Positions 26,639-34,738 of a DNA stretch of 64,000 nucleotides are shown here, one piece after another (the stretch's first letter is position 1; each line of letters starts with the position of its first letter). Location of the stretch: NCBI GenBank assembly GCA_040880065.1, contig JBBDJE010000038.1:1-64000 (forward strand). Direction: 5' to 3'. A program made the translations under genes and the position numbers. The notes under the pieces were generated by a model. The model worked only from the letters and a program-made list of their open reading frames with translations, ran no database searches and was not told the origin of the DNA. This DNA is from Abyssibius sp040880065 (GTDB taxonomy: Bacteria > Pseudomonadota > Alphaproteobacteria > Rhodobacterales > Rhodobacteraceae).

Positions 26639-28825
26639 CTAATTTATTTTCACAAGAGAGCCCTGCACCGTCATGATGCCTGAACTCTTCACGGTTGAAC
26701 TTGCACTGCCCTCAAATGTGGCATCGGTGCCGGATACCTTGGTTGTCCCGCTTGATTCCAAACTGGCAGATCCGTCGCCCGAAGCTTCAAACGAGCCGCT
26801 TGCCGCCGCCCCGATGCTGGTGCTTTCGATCGAAACCGACGACGAATCGATGGTGATCGTGCTGCCCCCCACCTCCAGTGTGATCTTGCTGCCAGATTTG
26901 ATCAGAATATCGCCAGTTACATCGAGCGTATAGTCACCACTAACTGTAACAGTATTATTACCTTCGATGGTGACATCTTCATCGCCGCCCACGGTTTCGG
27001 TCCGGTTGGCGCCAATGGTGGTGGTTTCATCTTCGCCCACCGTCAGCTCACGGGTGGTGGCAATGTCGCGCACCTCCTTGCCCTTCTTGACGGTAAAGGT
27101 ATGGTCACCTTCCTCAATCTCGGTGGTTTTGTGATTGTATATCTTCTCGGTGAGATCGCCAGGGTCCATCTTTTCAAAGCCGATGGAAATTTCGGCGTTG
27201 TTCTTGATGGTTTCCTTATAGTCTTTCTCCGATTGAAGCCGGACAAACTCCTCGTCCTTCTTGTCTTCAAACACCAGTTCATGAAACCCGTCGCCGCCTT
27301 TTGAACTGTTGGTCTTGATGCCCGATTGTGTCATGTTTGCGGGGAACTCGAACGGGTGTTTCTTGGCCTCGTTATAAAGCATGCCGATGATGACCGGGCG
27401 ATCCGGGTTGCCTTCTTCGAACTGCACAACAACCTCCTGGCCGATGCGCGGAATGTGAAACGCGCCCCAGCCCTGCCCCGACATATGCTGCATCACGCGC
27501 ACGAAACAGGTGGTGTTCTCGTCCTTTTTGCCCTCACGGTCCCAGTGGAACTGCACTTTGATGCGGCCATGCTTGTCGGTGTAGATCTCCTCACCCGACG
27601 GGCCGGTGACAACAGCGGTTTGCAGGCCCGATATTTTCGGCACCGGCGCGCGTTTGGGGGCGCGGTAAGGCTCGGCCTTGAGCTGGACCGAGAAATCCGA
27701 CTCGATGGCTGGCGTTGTGGATTTGTCGTCTTCTTTTGCATCTCCCGTGGGCGCGCCACGTTGCCCGCCTTCTGATTGCAGCGCCGATTGCGCCTGTCCC
27801 TTGTCTTCGCTGTCGGTTTCGATGCTCAGCTTGTGGCGCGCACTTAATACCAGATATTCCTTGTTGAAGGTGCTGCGCGGGTGCTTTTCCATCGTGAACG
27901 TGCCGCCCGCCGCCAGCCAGCGCACATTGCCCTTCCCGCGCGAGCGGTTGTGCTGGGCGGCCAGTGCTTCGGTGCGCACGCGTGTGCGCACCTTGCCATC
28001 ATCTGCGGTCAGGTGATGGCCGGGATAGTCGTAAAACTCGATATCCTTGAAACTATGCGAACCTTTGGCGATAGCAGTTACCGCGGCAAGGTCCGAGGTC
28101 GGGTTTTCAAAGTCGTAATCGGTCATCGCGAATTTACCGGTATTCACCGCCTCGGCCGATTTCCATTCGTAAACATGGTCCTGATCGCGCTTGTATTCAT
28201 CTTCCTTGAAATGAAATTCGAGCTTGTCGGCACCATGCTGAAGTTTCACATGCGCCGAGCTTGAATCGGCCAGCACCAGCGTTTCCTTGGTGCCGTCATG
28301 CTTGAAATAATAGTAGATACCCTCTTCTTCCATCAGCCTTGAGATGAAATCAAAGTCGCTTTCACGATACTGCACGGTGTAAACGCGCGGAATGTAGGTG
28401 GCGGTTGTCTTGTCTTCAAAATCGGTAAGTTTGGCGTCACGCATCACATCCTTGACAACATCTAGCGCCGATTTATCCTGAAAAATCCGGCAATTATTGC
28501 CGAGGGTTAAAAAATACAAAGTCGGGCGCATTTCGCACCGAAACAGCGCCTGCCCGCCATAGCGCCCCTCATAGGCCGCATTTGCGCAATACCCTTGCCA
28601 ATGGCGGGTATTGCCATCTTCATCGTCAATTTCCAAACCAAGCCGCTTGCCGACAATGTCTTCAAGCTTCAAATCATGGTCGGGCGACAGGAACTGAATG
28701 TCGGCCTTGCCGATCTGGCTAAGCCCTTCTTCAACTTCTGCGCGCAGCAAGACCATTTTTTCCGGGCCTAACGGCCCCTTGATGCGGACTTGGCGGTTCT
28801 TCTGAACAATGTCCTGACCAGCCAT
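26639..28825 (-). CDS. vgrG: T6SS spike protein VgrG (TssI)
   Basis: The 728-residue protein has the gp27-like N-terminal region (VYTVQYRESDFDFISRLMEEEGIYYYF), the gp5-like OB domain (GRIKVQFHWDREGKKDENTTCFVRV ... GWGAFHIPRIGQEVVVQFEEGNPDRPVIIG), and a C-terminal beta-helix made of short TxTVGxD repeats ending at VQGSLVKIN. The C-terminal ~50 residues are Ser/Gly/Thr-rich and look like a continuation of the helix, not an effector domain. It is the only vgrG in the window. Confidence 0.96.
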   Translation of the reverse strand: MAGQDIVQKNRQVRIKGPLGPEKMVLLRAEVEEGLSQIGKADIQFLSPDHDLKLEDIVGKRLGLEIDDEDGNTRHWQGYCANAAYEGRYGGQALFRCEMRPTLYFLTLGNNCRIFQDKSALDVVKDVMRDAKLTDFEDKTTATYIPRVYTVQYRESDFDFISRLMEEEGIYYYFKHDGTKETLVLADSSSAHVKLQHGADKLEFHFKEDEYKRDQDHVYEWKSAEAVNTGKFAMTDYDFENPTSDLAAVTAIAKGSHSFKDIEFYDYPGHHLTADDGKVRTRVRTEALAAQHNRSRGKGNVRWLAAGGTFTMEKHPRSTFNKEYLVLSARHKLSIETDSEDKGQAQSALQSEGGQRGAPTGDAKEDDKSTTPAIESDFSVQLKAEPYRAPKRAPVPKISGLQTAVVTGPSGEEIYTDKHGRIKVQFHWDREGKKDENTTCFVRVMQHMSGQGWGAFHIPRIGQEVVVQFEEGNPDRPVIIGMLYNEAKKHPFEFPANMTQSGIKTNSSKGGDGFHELVFEDKKDEEFVRLQSEKDYKETIKNNAEISIGFEKMDPGDLTEKIYNHKTTEIEEGDHTFTVKKGKEVRDIATTRELTVGEDETTTIGANRTETVGGDEDVTIEGNNTVTVSGDYTLDVTGDILIKSGSKITLEVGGSTITIDSSSVSIESTSIGAAASGSFEASGDGSASLESSGTTKVSGTDATFEGSASSTVKSSGIMTVQGSLVKIN

Positions 28826-28860
28826 TTTATCTCCTTAAGAAATAGGCAGGGGCAAAATCC

Positions 28861-29124
28861 CTAGCCTTTTAATTCGATCAAATTGTTTTCCCGGCGAAGC
28901 CGGTCGATAATATTTGGATGAATGGCCCAAAGACTGCTCATATTAAGCTCTTCCGGCTTTGATAAGCTCATCTCATAGGCTGATTCGTAGCTGATCAAGC
29001 GAACGGGCGTAGGATAAAATTCCTCGTCCGATAGCAACGCCGCCAAATACGATTCACCCTGCAACAGCCACGCAGTATTGCCGTCGCTAACTAGGATGAT
29101 ATCCGATTGTTCCTCAGACGTCAT
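28861..29124 (-). CDS. Small acidic protein coupled to the sheath fusion
   Basis: The 87-residue acidic protein (DIILVSDGNTAWLLQGESYLAALL; DEEFYPTPVRLISY) has no recognisable family. Its ATG at 29124 shares one base with the fusion-gene TGA (TGATG), and a GTG one codon earlier gives a GTGA overlap, so translation is almost certainly coupled. It lies between the fusion gene and vgrG. It could be a partner or chaperone of either product; that is inference from position. Confidence 0.6.
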   Translation of the reverse strand: MTSEEQSDIILVSDGNTAWLLQGESYLAALLSDEEFYPTPVRLISYESAYEMSLSKPEELNMSSLWAIHPNIIDRLRRENNLIELKG

Positions 29125-32100
29125 CACAGATCCCCCAAAAGTGCGGCAAGATCGGCGTCCATATCGCCGTCATCGCCGTCGTCACCATCATCATCGCCGA
29201 ATCCGGCCAGCAAATCATCAAGATCGCCGCCGTCATCACCGTCATCACCAAAATCCAGATCCAGATCGAGATCGCCGCTGTCGTCGTCGCCGAAATCAAG
29301 GTCCAGATCGTCATCGTCACTCACATCATCGCCACCTGCCAGCGCCGGGGCTGCTGCGGCGGCTTTTCCACCACCCGCCGCCTTGGGTGCGGCTGAACCG
29401 ATACCAACCGAGGTCCGCGCCTGAATACGCCCGCCCCCCAGCTCGCTGGCACTATCGCCCGACCAAATGCCAGCAAGCTCGCCCCCGCCAACCGACTGGA
29501 ACGAGCCAAGGCGCACAACATTCTGCCCCTGAATGGACAGAACCGGCATATAGCCTCGCGCCACCACCTCGGCTGAGCTGCGCACATTCAGCAACCGCTC
29601 TGTGCAGGGCAGCGCCACCTGGTCGCCATATTGGTCCAGCATATAGTAAAACGGCACATCATCCAAAGTCATGATGCTGCCAAGCTTGATATCCTTGCCC
29701 TGCTGGCTGACGCTTTCGGCCAGAAGCACGGCCACCAGCAGCGCCGGATTGGCCATCAGGAAGCTGCGCACGCCTTCTTTTGTGCTAAATTCTTCATATT
29801 CAAACCGGTCAATCGGGTCCGATTTCTTGCCGTAGGGCATGCGCAACATAAAGCGCGGCGTGGCCAGGCCGAGGTAACGCGCCTCGGGCATTTTGCGCAG
29901 CGCACCCCATGTTTTTTGTACAAGCGGGTGCCGGTCTTCGGGTTTGATTCCCATGAAGGCGGTGGAAATCGACGAGATGAACGGCGCATCCATATAGGCC
30001 GAAATGCGCGCCATACGGGCCAGAATCTCGGCATGGGGCGGGGTTTCTTCCCATGTGAACAGCCCGATCACCGCCGAGAGCGGGCCTTGGCTTTCATCGG
30101 CGCGCGGGCGCTCAACCAGCATGTCAAACAACCCGGTTTCGGCCATGTTCTCGCTGCCAGCCAGATCGGCGGCAAGCTCTTCTGCGGCCATGTCATAGAC
30201 AACCACCTCCAGATTGGTGCCGCTTTCAACACGGCGGCCCAACAGATCGATCGAGCGCCAGGCCGATTCGAGAAACTGGAAATCCGGGTGGTGCAAAATG
30301 GCCGACATCAGGCCCGATAGCGCTTTGTCCACGGCGGCAATCATCGCCTCGGTGCCCTTTTGCGGGCTGGCGGTGATATAGGGGCCGACGATGCGCGCGA
30401 TAATATCAGACGCGTCACTCGCCTCGGCGCGCGGGGTTGTGTCGCCAATCAGCGACTGAAAATCGCTGAGTTTCATATCGGCGGGTGCAGCACCCCCCTT
30501 GCCGCGTTTGTGCGATGTCACCTTGTAATCGGCAAACTCGACACCCCAGCCTTCCAACTGGCGGATGGCAGATTCAAGGTTTTTGCCGGACGCCAGACTG
30601 CGGCGGATGGCGGAGAGTTCCGAGAACACATCCATATTGTCGAACAACTCGTCAGGGTGCAGATCGTCAAGCTCGTTCAACGCGACATCCATGGCCGAAC
30701 CATCATTGCCCACGGGCAAGCTCAGCGTTGTGCGAAAGCGGCTGACGACTGTTTCCAGCGTGTCAAAGTCGAGCTTGAAGCCCTTGCGCGCGGCCAGATC
30801 TGCACCGGTTTCCAGCGCGCCGCGGTTGGAACGGCCTGAAAAGTCGCCCAGAACGGCTATGCGGAACTTGCGCCGCGCACCCGCCTCATGGCTGAGCGCC
30901 GGCGCATCGAGCGTGCCGAAATTGGGCTGGAATCCGTCTTTGGGCTTGCTCACTTTATTCTCCTTGGGCGCGGCTTCATCATCGGTATCGTCATCGTCAC
31001 TCTCGCCAAGCAAGGCGTCAAGATCACCATCATCATCGTTAAGCAAATCGGAAAGGCCGTCATCACCATCGTCATCGGCCAAAAGCGCCGCCAGATCGTC
31101 GTCGTCATCTGTGTCATCGGCGTCATCACCAAGCAAACCTGCAAGGTCATCGTCGCTATCGCCTGCATCGCTCAGCAAATCGTCAAGATCGCCGTCGCCA
31201 TCCTCAGCCAATAGCGCGTCCAGATCGGCATCGCTATCCTCGCCCATCAGGTCATTCAGCGCATCGTCGCCATCATCGCTTAGCAGCGCGTCAAGGTCGC
31301 TGTTGTCATCTGCATCGCCCAAAAGCGCATCCAGACCAGCCTCATCGCCATCGGCAAGCAGGTCATCAAGGTCGGGCAGGCTGTCATCAATCTCGTCATC
31401 GGGGTTGGGTTCAGGGTCGGCCAGAACACCAGTGTCTTCAGGCTCATCCAGCGCATCCGCGTCTAGCAAAAGCTCAAGACCATCAGTGTCATCGCCCAAC
31501 AAATCGTTAAGCGCGGTATCACCGTCATCGACAGGGTCATCACTTGCCGCAAAGGCCATGAGCGCGGCGAGCGGGTCATCGCCCTGCGCACCTGCTTCAT
31601 CCGCATCGCCATCGGCACTGTCATCAGCCGATATGTCATCACCCGCTATGTCATCAAGCGGCGCATCGTCTTCTTCGGGCGTGTCGGCAGAAAGTTCGCC
31701 CAAAATATCATCAAGCCCGCTGTCATCTTCCGCCTCAACCTCATCGGCATCCAAGATATCATCCAAAAGCGCGGCGGTATCATCGTCTTGCGCCTCATCC
31801 TCGGGCAGGACAGCGGCCATGCCTTGGAGCAGGTCGTCTGTCGTGTCATCCTCGGCCTCATCGTCGATCTCCAGTGCCATATCGGCAAGCAGATCATCGG
31901 TATCATCGTCTTGCGCCTCATCCTCGGGCAGGTCAGCGGCCATGCCTGTCAGAAGCGCGTCCGTGCCATCTGCTTCATCTTCGTCATCCTGCAGGTCGGC
32001 GGCCAGATCGGCCAGCAGCGTGCTGGTCCCGTCGACTTCCTCGATGTCGTCTGTTGTTTGCCCGGCCATACCGGCAAGCATCGCCGCGGTGCCGTCATCT

Positions 32101-33911
32101 TCTGGTTCTTCGTCGGGAGGGTCGGCGGCCAGATCGGCAAGAAGCGCGTCGGTGCCATCATCTTCCGGCGCTTCATCAATCGTTGCTGCGGCCATGCCTT
32201 CGAGCAGATCATCTGTGCCATCTACATCTGCAAGCTCGTCAGGCGCGTCCGCAGCCATTCCAGCTAGAAGCGCGTCGGACCCATTATCCGCGGGCGAGTC
32301 TGCGGGCGCATCCGTGGCCATGCCCGCAAGAAGCAGATCGGCACCATCATCCTCGGGCGCGTTCTCTGGTGCCTTGGCGACCATATCCGCCAACACATCG
32401 TCAGCGCTATCATCCAGCGGTTCTTCGTCCGGCGCTTCCGAGGCCATTCCTGCGAGCAGTTCCGCCGAATCATCTTCAATGGGAACATCCTCGGGGCTAT
32501 CGACAGCCATACCAGCCAAGAGCGCATCTGCACCGTCGTCCTCCACCTCATCCTCGGGCGCATCGCTTGCCATGCCCGCCAGCAGGTCAGCCGAACCGTC
32601 GTCCTCGGGCTCATCCTCAGGCGCATTGCTTGCCATGCCTGTCAGAAGTGCTTCAGTGCCATCGTCTTGAACATCATCCTCGGGAAGCGCTGCCGCCATA
32701 CCGGCGAGAAGCTCTGCCGAACCGTCTTCTTCCACCTCGTCCTCTGGCGCCTCTGCGGCCATATCGGCCAGCAGGTCAGCCGCGCTATCTTCTTCAACCT
32801 CTTCTTTGGGAGCCGCAGCGGCAACGCCTGCCAGAACGTCATCCGACTTGTCATCCTCGGGTTCATCTTCTGGCGCATCGCTTGCCATGCCCGCCAGCAG
32901 GTCAGCCGAACCGTCGTCCTCGGGCTCATCCTCAGGCGCATTGCTTGCCATGCCTGTCAGAAGTGCTTCAGTGCCATCGTCTTGAAAATCATCCTCGGGA
33001 AGCGCTGCCGCCATGCCAGCGAGAAGCTCTGCCGAACCGTCATTCTCGGGTTCGTCTTCGGGTGCGGCGGCGGCCATGTTTGCAAGAACCCCGGCCGCAG
33101 TATCGTCTGCGACATCCTCGTCCGGCGCTTCGGCTGCCATGCCTGCCAGCAGTTCTGCCGAACCGTCCTCTTCCACCTCGTCCTCGGGCGCCTCAGCCGC
33201 CATGCCTGCCAGCAATGCTGCGGCACTGTCATCCGGCGCTTCATCTTCAGGCGCATCGGTAGCAAGGCCGGCCAGAACCGCGGCACTTGCATCTATTAGC
33301 ACAGCATCATCGGGTGCTTTTGCGGCAATTTCTGCCAGAATGCCGCCAGTTGCATCGTCTACAGGGGTATCGGCGGGCGCGCTGGCGGCAACCGCGTTCA
33401 ACACGGCAGACGGGTCTTCGCTTTTTGCAGCACCACCGGCGAGCAAAGCGCGTAACTGGGCAGGGTTGCCAACAAGATTGTCGAGCAATGCCTCGGCCCC
33501 GGCTTTACCGTCCATATAGGTCATAAGCGTATTAAGCTGCTCGCGTGCCTCAAGCAGTTTGCGCAAGGGCTCAACCTTGCGGGCAATTGCAGCGGGCGAA
33601 AAATCGTCCATCCGCTCAAAGGCGATATCAACCGAGAGATTGCCCTCGCCTGTAAGAGTATTTGGCACGGCAAACTGCACGCGCGGCTTGATGGCGCGCA
33701 TCCGCTCATCAAAATTATCAATGTCGATTTCAAGGAACTTCCGGTCGGCCACGCCGGGTTGCGCCACTTCCGATTTGCCAGACAAATCGCTCATCACCCC
33801 CATGACGAAGGGCAGTTGCATTTTCTTTTCGGCGCCGTAAACCTCGACGTCATACTCGATTTGCACGCGCGGTGCGCGGTTGCGCGCGATGAATTTCTGA
33901 CTATTGGCCAT
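29124..33911 (-). CDS. Giant T6SS sheath fusion: TssB - acidic repeat linker - TssB-like/TssC-like
   Basis: The 1,595-residue protein is an uninterrupted frame. Residues 1-145 are a near copy of TssB (NRAPRVQIEYDVEVYGAEKK identical to the TssB at 44962-45471). Residues 178-722 are 26 tandem 21-residue repeats. Residues ~723-980 are Asp/Leu-rich repeats. From ~1000 a second TssB-like segment begins (KFRIAVLGDFSGRSNRG), followed by a TssC-like region (ILHHPDFQFLESAWRS; YLGLATPRFMLRMPYG). The tail from ~1528 is again Asp-rich. The TssC C-terminal domain seen in the normal TssC is absent. The ATG at 33911 matches the TssB start and overlaps the channel gene by 11 bases. Agrobacterium has a second TssC paralogue next to TssC; this protein may be a fused, expanded relative. 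Whether it joins the sheath, caps it or regulates it is unknown. Confidence 0.9.
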   Translation of the reverse strand: MANSQKFIARNRAPRVQIEYDVEVYGAEKKMQLPFVMGVMSDLSGKSEVAQPGVADRKFLEIDIDNFDERMRAIKPRVQFAVPNTLTGEGNLSVDIAFERMDDFSPAAIARKVEPLRKLLEAREQLNTLMTYMDGKAGAEALLDNLVGNPAQLRALLAGGAAKSEDPSAVLNAVAASAPADTPVDDATGGILAEIAAKAPDDAVLIDASAAVLAGLATDAPEDEAPDDSAAALLAGMAAEAPEDEVEEDGSAELLAGMAAEAPDEDVADDTAAGVLANMAAAAPEDEPENDGSAELLAGMAAALPEDDFQDDGTEALLTGMASNAPEDEPEDDGSADLLAGMASDAPEDEPEDDKSDDVLAGVAAAAPKEEVEEDSAADLLADMAAEAPEDEVEEDGSAELLAGMAAALPEDDVQDDGTEALLTGMASNAPEDEPEDDGSADLLAGMASDAPEDEVEDDGADALLAGMAVDSPEDVPIEDDSAELLAGMASEAPDEEPLDDSADDVLADMVAKAPENAPEDDGADLLLAGMATDAPADSPADNGSDALLAGMAADAPDELADVDGTDDLLEGMAAATIDEAPEDDGTDALLADLAADPPDEEPEDDGTAAMLAGMAGQTTDDIEEVDGTSTLLADLAADLQDDEDEADGTDALLTGMAADLPEDEAQDDDTDDLLADMALEIDDEAEDDTTDDLLQGMAAVLPEDEAQDDDTAALLDDILDADEVEAEDDSGLDDILGELSADTPEEDDAPLDDIAGDDISADDSADGDADEAGAQGDDPLAALMAFAASDDPVDDGDTALNDLLGDDTDGLELLLDADALDEPEDTGVLADPEPNPDDEIDDSLPDLDDLLADGDEAGLDALLGDADDNSDLDALLSDDGDDALNDLMGEDSDADLDALLAEDGDGDLDDLLSDAGDSDDDLAGLLGDDADDTDDDDDLAALLADDDGDDGLSDLLNDDDGDLDALLGESDDDDTDDEAAPKENKVSKPKDGFQPNFGTLDAPALSHEAGARRKFRIAVLGDFSGRSNRGALETGADLAARKGFKLDFDTLETVVSRFRTTLSLPVGNDGSAMDVALNELDDLHPDELFDNMDVFSELSAIRRSLASGKNLESAIRQLEGWGVEFADYKVTSHKRGKGGAAPADMKLSDFQSLIGDTTPRAEASDASDIIARIVGPYITASPQKGTEAMIAAVDKALSGLMSAILHHPDFQFLESAWRSIDLLGRRVESGTNLEVVVYDMAAEELAADLAGSENMAETGLFDMLVERPRADESQGPLSAVIGLFTWEETPPHAEILARMARISAYMDAPFISSISTAFMGIKPEDRHPLVQKTWGALRKMPEARYLGLATPRFMLRMPYGKKSDPIDRFEYEEFSTKEGVRSFLMANPALLVAVLLAESVSQQGKDIKLGSIMTLDDVPFYYMLDQYGDQVALPCTERLLNVRSSAEVVARGYMPVLSIQGQNVVRLGSFQSVGGGELAGIWSGDSASELGGGRIQARTSVGIGSAAPKAAGGGKAAAAAPALAGGDDVSDDDDLDLDFGDDDSGDLDLDLDFGDDGDDGGDLDDLLAGFGDDDGDDGDDGDMDADLAALLGDL
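30975..31745 (-). repeat. Asp/Leu-rich coding repeats (DLDxLL type) in the sheath fusion
   Basis: This part encodes about residues 723-979 of the fusion. Short irregular units such as DLDALLSDDGDD, DLDALLAEDGDGD and DLDDLLSDAGDSD recur every ~11-17 residues. Net charge is strongly negative, with almost no basic residues. It is distinct in period from the neighbouring 21-residue array and shares its D-L-D-x-L-L motif with the protein's C-terminal tail. Confidence 0.85.
31746..33380 (-). repeat. 26-copy tandem repeat (63 bp / 21 residues) in the sheath fusion
   Basis: In-frame tandem array from residue 178 to 722. Each unit starts with APEDE-type residues, continues with acidic residues, then DDGSAELLAGMA. 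Twenty-five copies are 21 residues and one is 20. Copies 6-8 and 11-13 are almost identical also at DNA level (near 32881-33015 and 32566-32700, 315 bp apart), pointing to a recent duplication of a five-unit block. There is no frameshift and codon use continues from the flanks, so the array is coding and not a CRISPR. Confidence 0.95.
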
Positions 33912-34728
33912 TGCTTGCCTCAAGCTGCTGGCGAATTTCGGCAAGCGCTGCCTGCGTTGCCTCGTTGCCATCTGTCACGATTTTCAGGATCCGCTCCAAT
34001 TCTTTGTCCTGGGCCTCTTCCACAGCCGATTGCATGGTGTTGACCAGAATACCAATGAACAGGTTGAGCACCGCGAAAGAGGTCATGACGATGAAGGGCA
34101 CAAACAGCATCCATGCACTTGGATGCACCTCCATCACCGGGCGCACAATGCCCATGGACCAGCTTTCCAACGTCATGATCTGGAACAGCGAATAAAGCGA
34201 TTCCGCGATCGTGCCGAACCATTGCGGGAAGGTATCGCCATACATCATCGTCGCCATAACGGCGAAGATGTAATAGACGATGGCCAGCAGAATAATAACC
34301 GCGCCCATGCCGGGCAGTGCTTCCAGCAAGGCCCTGATGACCGAACGCAACTGCGGCACGACCGACAGAATGCGCATGGCCCTGATCACGCGCAGCGCGC
34401 GCAGCACCGAAAGGTTGGCCGTGCTTGGCAGAACCGCGATTACCACGATCACCAGGTCGAATATGTTCCAGGCGCTGCGAAAGAAACGCCAGCCATAGGC
34501 GTAGAGCTTCAGCACCATTTCCAGCACGAAGACCACGACAACGGCGGTGTCGATGAAGCGCATCACACCGCCCGCATAGGCGCGCACCAGATCGGATGTC
34601 GACAGGCCGAGCGTGATCGCATTGAACACGATCAGCGCCAGAATCCCGTAGCGGATGACCGGGCTGTCAACAAATTCGGCGGCGCGTTCGCGCAGGCTGC
34701 CTTTGGGGGCTTGGGTGATAAATGGCAT
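33901..34728 (-). CDS. Voltage-gated sodium channel, NaChBac type
   Basis: The 275-residue protein has a six-segment voltage-gated ion channel fold. S4 carries regularly spaced arginines (LRALRVIRAMRILSVV), and the pore loop FQIMTLESWSMGIVRPVM holds the selectivity filter TLESW at residues 186-190, the bacterial sodium-channel signature (NaChBac TLESWAS). A C-terminal helical tail ends in a charged coiled-coil stretch, as in NavBac tetramers. The ATG at 34728 is chosen because upstream in-frame codons are Arg-rich non-coding-like. It lies inside the T6SS operon, 10 bases after the preceding gene and overlapping the sheath fusion by 11. Confidence 0.92.
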   Translation of the reverse strand: MPFITQAPKGSLRERAAEFVDSPVIRYGILALIVFNAITLGLSTSDLVRAYAGGVMRFIDTAVVVVFVLEMVLKLYAYGWRFFRSAWNIFDLVIVVIAVLPSTANLSVLRALRVIRAMRILSVVPQLRSVIRALLEALPGMGAVIILLAIVYYIFAVMATMMYGDTFPQWFGTIAESLYSLFQIMTLESWSMGIVRPVMEVHPSAWMLFVPFIVMTSFAVLNLFIGILVNTMQSAVEEAQDKELERILKIVTDGNEATQAALAEIRQQLEASNGQ

Positions 34729-34738
34729 CGTGTTCCTG

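Noticed and set aside
26639..26900. Effector domain on the VgrG C-terminus
   Set aside because: The last residues continue the short beta-helix repeat pattern and no catalytic motif follows.
30565..32670. 701-residue plus-strand open frame rich in Ser, antisense to the sheath fusion
   Set aside because: It is the complement of an Asp-rich repeat (GAT/GAC read as ATC/GTC, TCA, TCG and similar codons), low-complexity, without family motifs or ribosome site. The minus frame has clear TssB/TssC homology.
31746..33380. Tandem repeat as a possible CRISPR array or minisatellite
   Set aside because: Units abut without variable spacers, keep one reading frame throughout and encode a regular 21-residue motif inside a longer gene.
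33901..34728. Ion channel as a T6SS effector
   Set aside because: It has an ordinary six-segment channel fold with a NaChBac filter and no PAAR, VgrG or toxin-linked domain; delivery of a tetrameric channel by T6SS has no support here.
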